Assembly: GCF_020551945.1 (NCBI RefSeq)
Contig: NZ_JAJBZH010000001.1
Coordinates: 314,108 to 378,107 of the forward strand
Length of the DNA stretch: 64,000 bases
From: Cellulosimicrobium marinum
Lineage (GTDB): Bacteria; Actinomycetota; Actinomycetes; Actinomycetales; Cellulomonadaceae
Direction of reading: 5' to 3'
Shown here: positions 43,366-52,648 of the stretch, piece after piece
Numbering within the stretch: position 1 is the stretch's first letter
Layout: every line of letters starts with the position of its first letter
Translations under genes and position numbers: made by a program
The notes under the pieces: generated by a model
Told to the model about the DNA's origin: nothing
What the model saw: only the letters and a program-made list of their open reading frames with translations
Databases searched by the model: none

Positions 43366-43657
43366 GGTCTCTCCGGGCGTCGTCCCGCCGTCCGAGTGGC
43401 CCCCGGACGAGGACCTCGACGAGGTCTCGTGGTGGTGACGTGCGAGGCCCCCGCAGATCGACACCACTGTGGCAAGAAGCTCCCCCGACCGCCCCACGGG
43501 GTGCCGGGGTCCGGGTCCGCGCCCGTCCTGGCCGTGCACAGGCCCGTGCCCGACGGCGTCCTCCACAGCGGCGCTCGACGCCCGCCCCGCGGCGTGCCGT
43601 GCGCCGCCACAGTGGACCGGCCGCCCGCGACCGCGCGGGCCACGAGGAAGGGGAGAA

Positions 43658-43894
43658 ATGATGTCGAGGACACGGCACCGCACGACGGCGGGGCGTCACG
43701 GGGGACGGATCGCGGCACGCCTGACCGGTGGGCCGGGCTCGCCCCGGCGCGAGGACGGGCTCGCGACCGCCGAGTACGCGATCGCCACCGTCGCCGCGGC
43801 GGGCTTCGCCGGGCTGCTCATCGTCGTGCTGAAGAGCGGTGAGGTGCGCGAGCTGCTGCTCGGCATCGTGCGCAGCGCCCTGGCGCTGGGATGA
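43658..43894 (+). CDS. DUF4244 Flp-type pilin
   Basis: 78 residues from ATG 43658, preceded by GGAAGGGG. The N-terminus is a basic leader of about 33 residues; RREDGLATAEYAIATVAAAG holds the prepilin cleavage site (after the Gly of DG, then LATAE with Glu at +5). A single hydrophobic helix (IATVAAAGFAGLLIVVL) follows. The end is GEVRELLLGIVRSALALG. This is the major Flp-type pilin of the actinobacterial Tad system (DUF4244). No prepilin peptidase gene (TadV) is seen in the window. Its stop overlaps the TadE start (ATGA). Confidence 0.88.
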   Translation: MMSRTRHRTTAGRHGGRIAARLTGGPGSPRREDGLATAEYAIATVAAAGFAGLLIVVLKSGEVRELLLGIVRSALALG

Positions 43895-44298
43895 GCGTGT
43901 GGCGAGAGCGGGCGCGGCGGCGGGCGCGGTCCGACCACCGGCCCGGCACGCGTCGTCGAGCGACGTCCGAGCGGGGCGCCGTCACGGCCGAGCTCGCGGT
44001 GGCGCTGCCCGCCGTCGTGCTCGTCCTCGCCGGGGTCCTCGCGGTCTCCGCGGCGTCGGGCGCCCAGATGCGGTCCGCGGACGCCGCACGGGCGGGTGCC
44101 CGCGCGGCGGCGATCGGCGAGGAGGACGCGGTCGTCCGCGCGACGGCGGAGCACGTCGCCGGCGACGGGACGCTCGTGGTCGTCCACCGGGACGACCCGT
44201 GGGTGGAGGTCTCCGTCACCAGCCCCGTCGTCACCGGCTGGCTCTCGTCGTCGCCGCTGCGCGCGAGCGGGCAGGCCGTGGCCCGGGTCGAGCCGTGA
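43891..44298 (+). CDS. TadE-family pilus protein
   Basis: 135 residues from ATG 43891. ATSERGAVTAELAVALPAVVLVLAGVLAV is the TadE motif: G-x-x-x-x-E before a hydrophobic helix, with cleavage after ERG. The periplasmic part (MRSADAARAGARAAAIGEED, VVVHRDDPWVEVSVTSPVVT) is small. TadE pseudopilins are processed by the prepilin peptidase and join the pilus base. The preceding pilin gene overlaps it, and a second TadE-like gene follows 19 bp downstream. Confidence 0.87.
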   Translation: MSVWRERARRRARSDHRPGTRRRATSERGAVTAELAVALPAVVLVLAGVLAVSAASGAQMRSADAARAGARAAAIGEEDAVVRATAEHVAGDGTLVVVHRDDPWVEVSVTSPVVTGWLSSSPLRASGQAVARVEP

Positions 44299-44317
44299 GC
44301 GGCGTGCGGGTCGGGCC

Positions 44318-44728
44318 GTGAGCGGCCCCGTGCGGGCGGGCCCGGGTGCGCGCCCGCACGGGGACCGGCGCGCCGAGCGGGGCAGCGGGACGGCGCTGGT
44401 CCTCGGCGTCGTCGGTGCCGTCGCCGTCGTGCTGCTCGCGCTCGCCGCGCTCGCCCAGGCCCAGGCGGGCCGGGGTAGGGCGCAGACCGGGGCGGACCTC
44501 GCGGCGATCGCCGCCGCGACGGCGCTGCGCGACGGGTGGGACGCGTGCACGGTCGCGCACGAGACCGCGGCGCGCAACGCCGTGCGGGTCGTGGCGTGCA
44601 CCGCGGCCGGGGACGGCTCCGTCCGGGTGGACGTCGTGTCCGGGCCCGCCGTCGAGGCGTTCGGCGTCGCGCTCGGCGAGACGTCCGCGGCGGCGCGCGC
44701 CGGGCCCGCGACCGCGCGGGACGGGTGA
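44318..44728 (+). CDS. Rv3654c-family TadE-like protein
   Basis: 136 residues, starting at GTG 44318, the only start that keeps the frame open (GTG 44295 closes at once). RRAERGSGTALVLGVVGAVAVVLLALAAL is a leader ending in GSGTALVLG with a hydrophobic helix, and GADLAAIAAATALRDGWDAC followed by ARNAVRVVACTAAGDGSVRVDV is the typical Rv3654c-like periplasmic domain with a Cys pair. Such proteins are found between Tad genes and the DUF1998 helicase gene in actinobacteria (Rv3654c next to Rv3649 type), which is the arrangement here. Confidence 0.8.
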   Translation: MSGPVRAGPGARPHGDRRAERGSGTALVLGVVGAVAVVLLALAALAQAQAGRGRAQTGADLAAIAAATALRDGWDACTVAHETAARNAVRVVACTAAGDGSVRVDVVSGPAVEAFGVALGETSAAARAGPATARDG

Positions 44729-44734
44729 CGGCGG

Positions 44735-47221
44735 TCAGGCGGGCGCGTGGGCGAGCACGGCGTCGAGCAGCCGGACCGCGGCGTCCTTGTCGAGCGGGGC
44801 GTTGTACGACCCGCACTTCGGCGACTGGACGCACGCGGGGCACCCGTCGTGGCACGGGCAGCGGGAGATCGCGTCGCGCGTGGCCCGGAGCCACGTCGCG
44901 CCGAGCTCGAACCCGCGCTCGGCGAAGCCCGCGCCGCCGGGGTAGGCGTCGTAGACGAACACCGTCGCCTGCTCGGTGTCGACGTGCAGCGCGGTGGACA
45001 CCCCGCCGAGGTCCCAGCGGTCGCACGTCGCCAGCAGGGGCAGGAGCCCGATCGACGCGTGCTCGGCGGCGTGCAGCGCTCCGGGGGCGGTGTCGGGGTC
45101 GACGCCGGCCTCGTCGAGCACCGACTCGGGGACGGCCCACCACACGGCCATGGTCGGCAGGGTGCGCTCGGGCAGGTCGAGGGGCTCCTGGCCGAGGATC
45201 TGCAGGTCGGGCAGGCGGCGGCGCTGGAAGCTCACGACCTGGGAGCTGACGTCGACGGGCCCGTACCCCCAGGTCACGGGACCCCACCGCCGTTCGACGA
45301 CGTCGCGTCCGGCTGCGACGTCGCCGGCGTCCGGGTCGTCGGCGACGGTGATCGACGTGACGGACCGCGACCACGTGCCGAAGTCGACGTCGGTGCGGCG
45401 CACGAGCGCGACGCCGTCGGTCAGGTCGAGGCGCTCGACGACGTAGGTGGAGCCCTGGTGGACGTAGACCGCGCCGTCGTGCACGGACCCGTCCGCGGAG
45501 GCGGCGTCGACCGTGCCGAGCAGCCGCCCGGTGCTCGCCTCGGCGACCCGCACGGGCGCGCCGCCGGAGCCGCGCAGGTCCGTCATGCCCGCGGCGGGCT
45601 GCGCGTGGGTCCAGTACCAGCCGGACGACCGGCGGCGCAGCGCGCCGCGCGCGACGAGGACGCCGAGGAGGCTCGTCACGGCGGCGGGGTCGCCGAACGC
45701 GGCGAGGTCGGACTGGCGCAGCGGGACCTCCGCGGCGGCGGCGCACAGGTGGGGGGCGAGGACGTACGGGTTCGCGGGGTCGAAGACGGTCGCCTCGAGC
45801 GGGGCGTCGAAGATCGCCTCGGGGTGGTGCACGAGGAACGTGTCGAGCGGGTCCTCGCGCGCGACGAACGCGACGAGTCCGTCGGCGCCCGCCCGGCCGG
45901 CGCGACCCGCCTGCTGCCACACGGACATCCGGGTGCCGGGCCAGCCCGCGACGAGCACGGCGTCGAGGCCGGAGATGTCGACGCCGAGCTCGAGCGCGTT
46001 CGTCGTCGCGAGCGCCCGCACCGCTCCCGTGCGCACCGCGTCCTCGAGCTCGCGCCGCTCCTCCGGCAGGTAGCCGCCGCGGTACGCGGCGACGCGGCGG
46101 GCGAGGTCGGCGTCGACGGGCCGCAGGTGGTCCTGGGTCTGCGTCGCGACCGCCTCGGCGCCGCGGCGCGAGCGCGTGAACGCGAGCGTGCGGGCCCCGG
46201 CGAGGACGAGGTCGGCGAGGAGGTCGGCGGCCTCGGCCGTCGCGCTGCGGCGCGGGTGGTCCGCCGCGGTGCGGACGGTGGCGGGGACGGGCGGGTCGTC
46301 GGGGTGGGCGTCCGACCCGCCGTGCGCGTCGTCGAAGCCCGCGACGACGGGCGGCTCCCACAGCGCGAACGTGCGGTGACCCGACGGCGACGTGTCGCCC
46401 GCGACCGTCACCACGTCCTGCGCGCCGACGCCCACGAGCCGCGCGGCGCTGACGGCGGGGTCGGCCGTCGTGGCCGAGGCGACGACGAACGTCGGCGCCG
46501 TGTCGCCCTCGCGCGCGGAGTGGGCGGCGAGGCGCCGCAGCCGCCGCAGCACGAGCGACACGTGCGCGCCGAACACGCCCCGGTAGGCGTGGCCCTCGTC
46601 GACGACGACGTAGCGCAGGTCGCGCAGGAGACGCGACCAGCGGCGGTGGTTCGGCAGGAGCGCGAAGTGCAGGAAGTCGGGGTTGGTGAGCACGACGTCG
46701 GCGTGCTCGCGCACCCACCGGCGCTCGTCGGGCGACGTGTCGCCGTCGCAGGTGGCGACGCGCACGTCCCGCGTCCCGGCCGCGTCGAGGAGCCGCTGCA
46801 GGCCGGCGAGCTGGTCCGCGGCGAGCGCCTTCGTCGGCGACAGGTAGAGCACGGAGCCGCGGCGCCCCACCGACTCGATGCGCCCCGGGTCGAGGGTGCG
46901 GGCCGCGGCGTCGGCCCGCACGGCGGTCAGCGCGGGCAGCCAGAACGCGAGCGACTTGCCCGACCCCGTGGACGTGGCGAGCGCGACGTGCCGGCCGGAC
47001 CACGCGGCGTCGGCCGCCACGGCCTGGTGCACCCACGGCCGGTCGACGCCGAGCGCGCGGTACCCGGCGACGAGCGTCGCGTCGGCCCACGCGGGCCACT
47101 CGCCGTGCGTGCCCTCGCGCGCGGGCAGCTCGCGCACGTGGGTGAGCCGGTCGGCGCGGCGGCCGCCCGCGACGAGCACGTCGAGCAGCGCGTTCGTCGG
47201 CGGGGCGGGGGCGTCGGGCAC
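44735..47221 (-). CDS. DEAD/DEAH-box helicase with DUF1998 zinc-type C-terminus (MrfA/Rv3649-like)
   Basis: 828 residues from GTG 47221. VALATSTGSGKSLAFWLPAL is motif I, LSPTKALAADQL motif Ia, RYVVVDEGHAYRGVFGAHVS motif II (DEGH), and FVVASATTADP motif III. RTLAFTRSRRGAEAV and ATTNALELGVDISGLDAVLV are motifs IV-V, and WQQAGRAGRAG motif VI. The C-terminal DUF1998 has four cysteines, RCPCHDGCPACVQSPKCGSY. In Bacillus MrfA this protein is a mitomycin-specific excision-repair helicase; here the role is probably DNA repair as well. It converges on the Tad genes with a 6-bp gap and no visible terminator, an arrangement conserved in actinobacteria. Confidence 0.92.
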   Translation of the reverse strand: MPDAPAPPTNALLDVLVAGGRRADRLTHVRELPAREGTHGEWPAWADATLVAGYRALGVDRPWVHQAVAADAAWSGRHVALATSTGSGKSLAFWLPALTAVRADAAARTLDPGRIESVGRRGSVLYLSPTKALAADQLAGLQRLLDAAGTRDVRVATCDGDTSPDERRWVREHADVVLTNPDFLHFALLPNHRRWSRLLRDLRYVVVDEGHAYRGVFGAHVSLVLRRLRRLAAHSAREGDTAPTFVVASATTADPAVSAARLVGVGAQDVVTVAGDTSPSGHRTFALWEPPVVAGFDDAHGGSDAHPDDPPVPATVRTAADHPRRSATAEAADLLADLVLAGARTLAFTRSRRGAEAVATQTQDHLRPVDADLARRVAAYRGGYLPEERRELEDAVRTGAVRALATTNALELGVDISGLDAVLVAGWPGTRMSVWQQAGRAGRAGADGLVAFVAREDPLDTFLVHHPEAIFDAPLEATVFDPANPYVLAPHLCAAAAEVPLRQSDLAAFGDPAAVTSLLGVLVARGALRRRSSGWYWTHAQPAAGMTDLRGSGGAPVRVAEASTGRLLGTVDAASADGSVHDGAVYVHQGSTYVVERLDLTDGVALVRRTDVDFGTWSRSVTSITVADDPDAGDVAAGRDVVERRWGPVTWGYGPVDVSSQVVSFQRRRLPDLQILGQEPLDLPERTLPTMAVWWAVPESVLDEAGVDPDTAPGALHAAEHASIGLLPLLATCDRWDLGGVSTALHVDTEQATVFVYDAYPGGAGFAERGFELGATWLRATRDAISRCPCHDGCPACVQSPKCGSYNAPLDKDAAVRLLDAVLAHAPA

Positions 47222-47256
47222 GTCCCGAGTCTCCCACCCCGTACCCACCCGCCGAG

Positions 47257-47300
47257 CATGCGCCTGGCGACCGCCGACCATGTGCCTGGCGACCGTCGGG
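47257..47300 (+). repeat. Two tandem 22-bp direct repeat units
   Basis: CATGCGCCTGGCGACCGCCG (from 47257) and CATGTGCCTGGCGACCGTCG (from 47279) differ at two positions of 20 and start 22 bp apart, in the short region between the helicase and the M18 gene. Two operator half-sites or a duplication are possible. Confidence 0.4.
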
Positions 47301-47355
47301 CCCCCGGATCGGGAGGTGATCGCCTGCTCGGCGCTGGGCCCGGCAGGGGGAAGGG

Positions 47356-48789
47356 TCAGCCGCGGAACACCTCGACGACGGCGCGCGTCAGGTACCAGGG
47401 GTCGACGACGGCGGTGAGCTCGCGCGCCGAGTGCATCGACAGGAGGGGCACGCCGACGTCCACCACGCGGATGCCGAGCCGGGTCGCGGTGAGCGGGCCG
47501 ATGGTCGAGCCGCACGGCACGGTGTTGCGGGACACGAACTCCTGGCTCGGCACGCCCGCCGCCGCGCACGCGCGCGCCCACGCCGCCGCGCCGAGGGCGT
47601 CGGTCGAGTAGCGCTGGTTGGCGTTGATCTTGAGGATCGGGCCGCCGCCCGCGAGGGGGCGGTTCACCGGGTCGTGCCGCTCCGGGTAGTTCGGGTGGAC
47701 CGAGTGCCCGACGTCGCTCGACACGCACAGCGACGCGGCGAGCTGCCGGTGCCGCTCCTCCTCGGTCGCCCCGAGCCCGGCCGCGACCCGCGCCAGGACG
47801 TCCGCGAGGAACGGCCCCGACGCCCCGGACCGCGACTGGGAGCCGATCTCCTCGTGGTCGAACGCCGCGAGCACCGGGATCGTCGTCGGCGCGGTGTCCC
47901 GGGCGTCGTCCGCGCCCGACGCCGCGACCTCGAGCAGGGCCGTCAGGCCGGCGTGGACGGAGAGCAGGTTGTCGAGCCGCCCGGACGCGAGGAACGCGTC
48001 GCGCGCGCCGAACACGCGCGGGGCCTGGGTGTCCGCGACGACGACGTCGTACCCGGTGATCTCGCTCGCGCGCACGCCCGCGTGGTGCGCGAGCTCGGCG
48101 AGCACGTCGGCCCCCGCGGTGCGGCCGTCGTCGGCCCCGTCGTGCCCGACGACGTCGCCCGAGCCCGCGGGCCCGCTCGCCGAGGCGAGCCCCCAGACGG
48201 GCTGGGTGTGCTGCTGCTTGTCGAGCGCGAGGCCGTCGTTCGCGGCGCGGTCGAGGTGGATCGCGAGCTGCGGGATGCGCAGGAGCGGCCCGGTGCGCAC
48301 GAGGCGCACGTCGTCGGGCCCGGTGCCGTCGCCGACGACGACGCGGCCCGCGAGCTCGAGCTCGCGGTCCAGCCAGGAGTTGAGCAGCGGCCCGCCGTAC
48401 ACCTCGACCCCGGCCTGCCACCAGCCCTCGCGCACGACGCTCGGCCGCGGCTTGAGCGTGAACCCGGGCGAGTCGGTGTGCGCGCCGAGGATCGCGAACG
48501 GCGTCGTCGTCGTCGCGCCCGGCGGCACGACCCAGGCGATCACGGCGCCGTCCCGCACGACGACGTAGCGTCCGCCGGCTGCGCCGTCGTCCCCGGCGCC
48601 GGGCCAGGCCGCGGTCTCCTCCAGCCGCGTGAAGCCCGCGGCGACGAGCCGTCGGGCGACCTCGTGGGCGGCGTGGAACGACGACGGCGAGGCCTCGACG
48701 AACGTCGCGAGGTCGTGCGCGTGGGCCCGGGCCCGCTCGCGCGCGGTGCTGTCGGAGGGCTGCGGGGGGAACGGGTTCGGCGTGGGCAC
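47356..48789 (-). CDS. apeB: M18-family aminopeptidase
   Basis: 477 residues from GTG 48789. AILGAHTDSPGFTLKPRPS carries the first zinc-ligand His-Asp pair, VRTGPLLRIPQLAIHLDRA and FLASGRLDNLLSVHAGLTAL the second, and AFDHEEIGSQSRSGASGPFL the catalytic glutamates. CVSSDVGHSVHPNYPERHDP and LLSMHSARELTAVVDPWYLT complete the M18 metal site. It is a cytoplasmic dodecameric aminopeptidase that releases acidic (Asp/Glu) N-terminal residues. It is monocistronic and divergent from the GyrI-like gene. ApeB is used as a family symbol. Confidence 0.93.
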   Translation of the reverse strand: MPTPNPFPPQPSDSTARERARAHAHDLATFVEASPSSFHAAHEVARRLVAAGFTRLEETAAWPGAGDDGAAGGRYVVVRDGAVIAWVVPPGATTTTPFAILGAHTDSPGFTLKPRPSVVREGWWQAGVEVYGGPLLNSWLDRELELAGRVVVGDGTGPDDVRLVRTGPLLRIPQLAIHLDRAANDGLALDKQQHTQPVWGLASASGPAGSGDVVGHDGADDGRTAGADVLAELAHHAGVRASEITGYDVVVADTQAPRVFGARDAFLASGRLDNLLSVHAGLTALLEVAASGADDARDTAPTTIPVLAAFDHEEIGSQSRSGASGPFLADVLARVAAGLGATEEERHRQLAASLCVSSDVGHSVHPNYPERHDPVNRPLAGGGPILKINANQRYSTDALGAAAWARACAAAGVPSQEFVSRNTVPCGSTIGPLTATRLGIRVVDVGVPLLSMHSARELTAVVDPWYLTRAVVEVFRG

Positions 48790-48898
48790 GTCGTCAACCC
48801 TACGCACGCGCACCCTGCGCCCGTGCGCGCCGCGGTGCGCGCGACGTGCGCGAGCCCCGTCACCGATGAGTCGACGCTCCGGCCGCGGTCCGACGGCC

Positions 48899-49435
48899 AT
48901 GGAGCAGACACCGCAGATCCAGCACCGGCCCGACCAGCCGTACGTCGGCGTGACCCGGACGGTGACGATGCAGACCGTCCCCGAGATCGCCGACCGCCTC
49001 CCCGGGGTGGTCGGCTGGCTCCTGGCGCAGGGCGTCGAGCCTGCCGGGCCACCGTTCCTGCGCTACCTCGCCGTGGAGATGGACTCCCGGCTCGTCGTCG
49101 AGGCGGGCGTCCCGGTCGCCACGACCGACGGGCTGCCCGACGGCGACGGGACCGCCGACGACCCGGCCCGCCCGAGCCCCGCCCTCGGCGTGCTGCCCGG
49201 GGGGCGCTACGCCGTCGTGCTCCACCGGGGGCACCCCGACGGGCTCGAGCGGGCGACCGGTGAGCTGCTCGCGTGGGCCGCGGAGCGCGGGCTGACGTGG
49301 GACGCGGACGCCGAGCAGCGGCGCTGGGGCGTGCGCCTGGAGTCCTACCGGACCGACCCGCGCGAGGAGCACGACATGGAACGGTGGGAGACCGAGCTGG
49401 CGTTCCGCCTCGCCGACCCGGCGGACGGCTCGTGA
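48899..49435 (+). CDS. GyrI-like domain protein (effector-binding domain)
   Basis: 178 residues from ATG 48899. PDQPYVGVTRTVTMQTVPEIADRLPGVVGWL and YLAVEMDSRLVVEAGVPVAT, then GVLPGGRYAVVLHRGHPDGLERATGELLAWAAERG and ESYRTDPREEHDMERWETEL, are the two-repeat SHS2 (GyrI/BmrR effector-binding) domain. The conserved acidic end (YxTDPxxExD) is present. There is no DNA-binding domain, so it binds ligands or proteins only. GyrI-like proteins include multidrug-binding and gyrase-inhibitor members. Function unknown; divergent from apeB. Confidence 0.85.
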   Translation: MEQTPQIQHRPDQPYVGVTRTVTMQTVPEIADRLPGVVGWLLAQGVEPAGPPFLRYLAVEMDSRLVVEAGVPVATTDGLPDGDGTADDPARPSPALGVLPGGRYAVVLHRGHPDGLERATGELLAWAAERGLTWDADAEQRRWGVRLESYRTDPREEHDMERWETELAFRLADPADGS

Positions 49436-49547
49436 CGTCCTTCACGCGAGGCCGCACGCGGGGTGCGTGACCTGCGCCACACGTGCGTAGACTCACCCCC
49501 ATCGTGTCGGCAGGGGGCCGGCCGGCCGCAGTCGTCAAGGAGGACGG

Positions 49548-51869
49548 ATGCCCACCCTCGGTACCGGAAGTCTGACCATCGTCGGGGTGATCGCGCTCAT
49601 CGCGCTGGTCGCCCTCGGATTCGCCGTCGTCCTGCGCAGACAGGTCCTCGCCGCCGAGGAGGGGTCGGCGAAGATGCGCGACGTCGCGCAGGCGGTGCAG
49701 GAGGGTGCCGGCGCCTACCTCAACCGGCAGTTCCGCACCCTGGCCCTCTTCGCGGTCGTCGTGTTCGGGCTGCTGTTCCTCCTGCCCGGCGACGGCGGCG
49801 TCCGCGTGGGCCGGTCGGTCGCCTTCCTCGTGGGGGCGGGCTTCTCCGCGGCGATCGGCTACCTCGGCATGTGGCTCGCGGTCCGGGCGAACGTGCGCGT
49901 CGCGCACGCGGCCACGCGGCCGGGCGGGCGCACCGAGGGGGCGCGCATCGCGTTCCGCACGGGCGGCGTCGTCGGGATGTCCGTCGTCGGGCTGGGCCTG
50001 CTCGGCGCGGCCGGGGTCGTCCTGCTGTACCGGGGGGACGCGCCCGCGGTGCTGGAGGGCTTCGGCTTCGGCGCCGCGCTGCTCGCCATGTTCATGCGCG
50101 TGGGTGGCGGCATCTTCACCAAGGCGGCCGACGTCGGCGCCGACCTCGTGGGCAAGGTCGAGCAGGGCATCCCCGAGGACGACCCCCGCAACGCCGCGAC
50201 CATCGCCGACAACGTGGGCGACAACGTCGGCGACTGCGCGGGCATGGCCGCCGACCTGTTCGAGTCCTACGCGGTGACGCTCGTCGCCGCGCTCATCCTC
50301 GGCAAGGCCGCGATGGGCGAGGAGGGCCTCGTCTTCCCGCTCGTCGTCACGGCGGTCGGCGCGCTCGTCGCCGTGCTCGGCGTGTTCATCACCCGGGTCA
50401 AGGGGCAGGAGAACGGCCTCCGGGCCATCTACCGCGGGTTCTACCTCTCCGCCCTCATCGGCGCGGTCCTCGCCGCGCTCGCCGCCTTCGTCTACCTGCC
50501 GTCGTCGTTCGACGCCCTCGACGGGACCGCCGACCTCGGCGACCTCTCCGGCCTCGCCGCGGACCCGCGCGTCGTGGCGAGCCTCGCCGTCGTCATCGGC
50601 GTGGTCCTCGCGGGCATCATCCTGTGGATCACGGGCTACTTCACGGGCACGACGTCGAAGCCCACCCTCCACGTCGCCGCCACCTCCCGCACGGGCGCGG
50701 CGACGGTCGTGCTGTCCGGCATCGGTGTCGGGTTCGAGTCGGCCGTGTACACCGCCGGTGTCATCGCCGCCGCGATCTGCGGCCTGTTCCTCCTCGCGGG
50801 CGGGTCCGTCTGGCTCGCGCTGTTCCTCGTGGCGCTCGCGGGCTGCGGCCTGCTCACCACGGTCGGCGTCATCGTCGCGATGGACACGTTCGGTCCCGTC
50901 TCCGACAACGCGCAGGGCATCTACGAGATGTCCGTCGGCGAGGACGTCGCGGACGGCGGCGAGACGGAGGCCGGGCAGATCCTCACCGACCTCGACGCCG
51001 TCGGGAACACGACCAAGGCCATCACCAAGGGCATCGCCATCACCACGGCCGTCCTCGCCGCGACCGCCCTGTTCGGCTCGTACGCCGACGCGGTGAGCCA
51101 CGCGATGGCGGACGTCCAGGAGGCCGGCACCGGGCTCGTCACGTCGATGCTCGACTACGAGATCATCTCGCCGGTCACGCTCGTCGGCGTCATCCTCGGC
51201 GCGGCGACGGTGTTCCTCTTCTCGGGGCTCGCGATCGACGCGGTCACGCGCGCCGCCGGGGCGATCGTGTTCGAGGTGCGCCGCCAGTTCCGCGAGCACC
51301 CCGGGATCATGACGTACCAGGAGCGCCCCGAGTACGGCCGGGTCGTCGACATCTGCACGCGCGACTCCCTGCGCGAGCTCGCCACCCCGGGGCTCCTCGC
51401 GGCGTTCGCCCCCATCGCCGTCGGCTTCGGCCTGGGCGTCGGGCCGCTCGCCGGGTTCCTCGCGGGCGCGATCGGCGCGGGCGTGCTCATGGCGGTGTTC
51501 CTCGCCAACTCGGGCGGAGCGTGGGACAACGCGAAGAAGATCGTCGAGGACGGCGCCTACGGCGGCAAGGGCTCCGAGGCGCACGCCGCGACGGTCATCG
51601 GCGACACCGTCGGCGACCCGTTCAAGGACACCGCCGGTCCCGCGATCAACCCGCTCATCAAGGTCATGAACCTCGTGTCGGTGCTCATCGCGCCCGCCGT
51701 CGTCATGCTCAGCGTCCCGGCCGACGCCAACCAGGTCCTGCGCATCGGCATCGCCGTCGTGGCCGCAGCGATCGCGTTCGGCGCGGTGGTCCTGTCCCGG
51801 CTGCGCGCCGCGCGCGTCGACCGCGAGGAGTCGGCCGTCGGTGTCCCGGAGCGCGTCGCGGCCTCCTGA
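49548..51869 (+). CDS. hppA: Membrane-bound proton-translocating pyrophosphatase (K+-independent type)
   Basis: 773 residues with about 16 membrane helices. FTKAADVGADLVGKVEQGIPEDDPRNAATIADNVGDNVGD is the pyrophosphate site with the DVGADLVGK signature, AMDTFGPVSDNAQGIYEM the second acidic patch, and GDTVGDPFKDTAGPAINPLI the third. In GNTTKAITKG the position that is Ala in K+-dependent enzymes is Lys, so it is predicted to be K+-independent and to pump H+. It hydrolyses PPi and moves protons out of the cytoplasm, saving energy in slow growth. It is convergent with the TetR gene. Confidence 0.96.
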   Translation: MPTLGTGSLTIVGVIALIALVALGFAVVLRRQVLAAEEGSAKMRDVAQAVQEGAGAYLNRQFRTLALFAVVVFGLLFLLPGDGGVRVGRSVAFLVGAGFSAAIGYLGMWLAVRANVRVAHAATRPGGRTEGARIAFRTGGVVGMSVVGLGLLGAAGVVLLYRGDAPAVLEGFGFGAALLAMFMRVGGGIFTKAADVGADLVGKVEQGIPEDDPRNAATIADNVGDNVGDCAGMAADLFESYAVTLVAALILGKAAMGEEGLVFPLVVTAVGALVAVLGVFITRVKGQENGLRAIYRGFYLSALIGAVLAALAAFVYLPSSFDALDGTADLGDLSGLAADPRVVASLAVVIGVVLAGIILWITGYFTGTTSKPTLHVAATSRTGAATVVLSGIGVGFESAVYTAGVIAAAICGLFLLAGGSVWLALFLVALAGCGLLTTVGVIVAMDTFGPVSDNAQGIYEMSVGEDVADGGETEAGQILTDLDAVGNTTKAITKGIAITTAVLAATALFGSYADAVSHAMADVQEAGTGLVTSMLDYEIISPVTLVGVILGAATVFLFSGLAIDAVTRAAGAIVFEVRRQFREHPGIMTYQERPEYGRVVDICTRDSLRELATPGLLAAFAPIAVGFGLGVGPLAGFLAGAIGAGVLMAVFLANSGGAWDNAKKIVEDGAYGGKGSEAHAATVIGDTVGDPFKDTAGPAINPLIKVMNLVSVLIAPAVVMLSVPADANQVLRIGIAVVAAAIAFGAVVLSRLRAARVDREESAVGVPERVAAS

Positions 51870-51870
51870 G

Positions 51871-51891
51871 GTCGACGCCGAGGACGTCGAC
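51871..51891. terminator. Hairpin between hppA and tetR
   Basis: GTCGACG (51871-51877) pairs with CGTCGAC (51885-51891) over a 7-base loop, one base after the hppA stop and 15 bp before the tetR stop. Confidence 0.55.
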
Positions 51892-51905
51892 GACGCCGGG
51901 CGCCG

Positions 51906-52547
51906 TCAGGTCCAGCGGTCGAGGAACCGGGCGACGGTCGACGTCGCGTGGTCGAGCACGTGGCCGTCCTCCCGTGCGGCGGCGGACACGAGCGCGGCGT
52001 CGACCACGTGGGCGAGGAGGTCGACGTCGTCCACGGCGCCGTGCCCGGAGACGTCGAGGACGGTCCGCACCGCCGCGAGCAGCCGGGGCCGGGAGGCGCG
52101 CATGAGGGGGCGCAGCGCGGGGTCGCGCAGCGCGGTGATCATCGGGTCGAGGCGGGTGTCGACCACGGTGTCGTCGACGTGCGGGGCGTACAGCGTCGCG
52201 ACGACCTCCCGCGCCGTCTCCCGTGCGGAGCGGGCGCGGGGTGCGAGCGCGTCGGCGTGCTCCCGTGCCGCGCGCGCACGCAGGTCCTCGGCGGCGCCGA
52301 CGGCGGCGGCGACGAGGGCCGCGCTCGTGGGGAAGTAGTACGACGCGGAGCCCTGCGGGACCCCGGCGGCGCGGGCGACCTGCCGGTGGGTGACGGCGGT
52401 GAAGCCGTGCTCGATGAGGAGGCGGGCCGCGGCGTCGACCATCGCCTGCTGGCGCCGGGTGCTGCGGACCTGGACGGTGGTGCGCGGCTGCGGTGCCGCG
52501 CCCGGTGCGGCGGCGGTGCGCTCGGGGGCGTGATCGACGCTGCTCAC
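51906..52547 (-). CDS. TetR-family transcriptional regulator
   Basis: 213 residues from GTG 52547. RSTRRQQAMVDAAARLLIEHGFTAVTHRQVARAAGVPQGSASYYFP is the TetR HTH with the YYFP recognition turn and a basic pre-helix; the first 25 residues are polar and disordered. The C-terminal part (SARETAREVVATLYAPHVDD, LLAHVVDAALVSAAAREDGH) is an alpha-helical ligand domain of the usual size. No obvious target lies beside it: the exported protein gene to the right is divergent and could be its target. Ligand unknown. Confidence 0.85.
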   Translation of the reverse strand: MSSVDHAPERTAAAPGAAPQPRTTVQVRSTRRQQAMVDAAARLLIEHGFTAVTHRQVARAAGVPQGSASYYFPTSAALVAAAVGAAEDLRARAAREHADALAPRARSARETAREVVATLYAPHVDDTVVDTRLDPMITALRDPALRPLMRASRPRLLAAVRTVLDVSGHGAVDDVDLLAHVVDAALVSAAAREDGHVLDHATSTVARFLDRWT

Positions 52548-52648
52548 GGCACGATCGTAGCGAGGAGGCAGACGCGCGGAGGGGTCGTGTGCGGGTTCGC
52601 GGGACGCACGGGTTCGGCTCCGGGCCGCGACGCGTCATCATAGGGGCC

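Noticed and set aside
43366-43657. An additional pilin gene between the YCII remnant and the DUF4244 gene
   Set aside because: No hydrophobic prepilin-like segment in any frame; treated as promoter region of the pilin operon.
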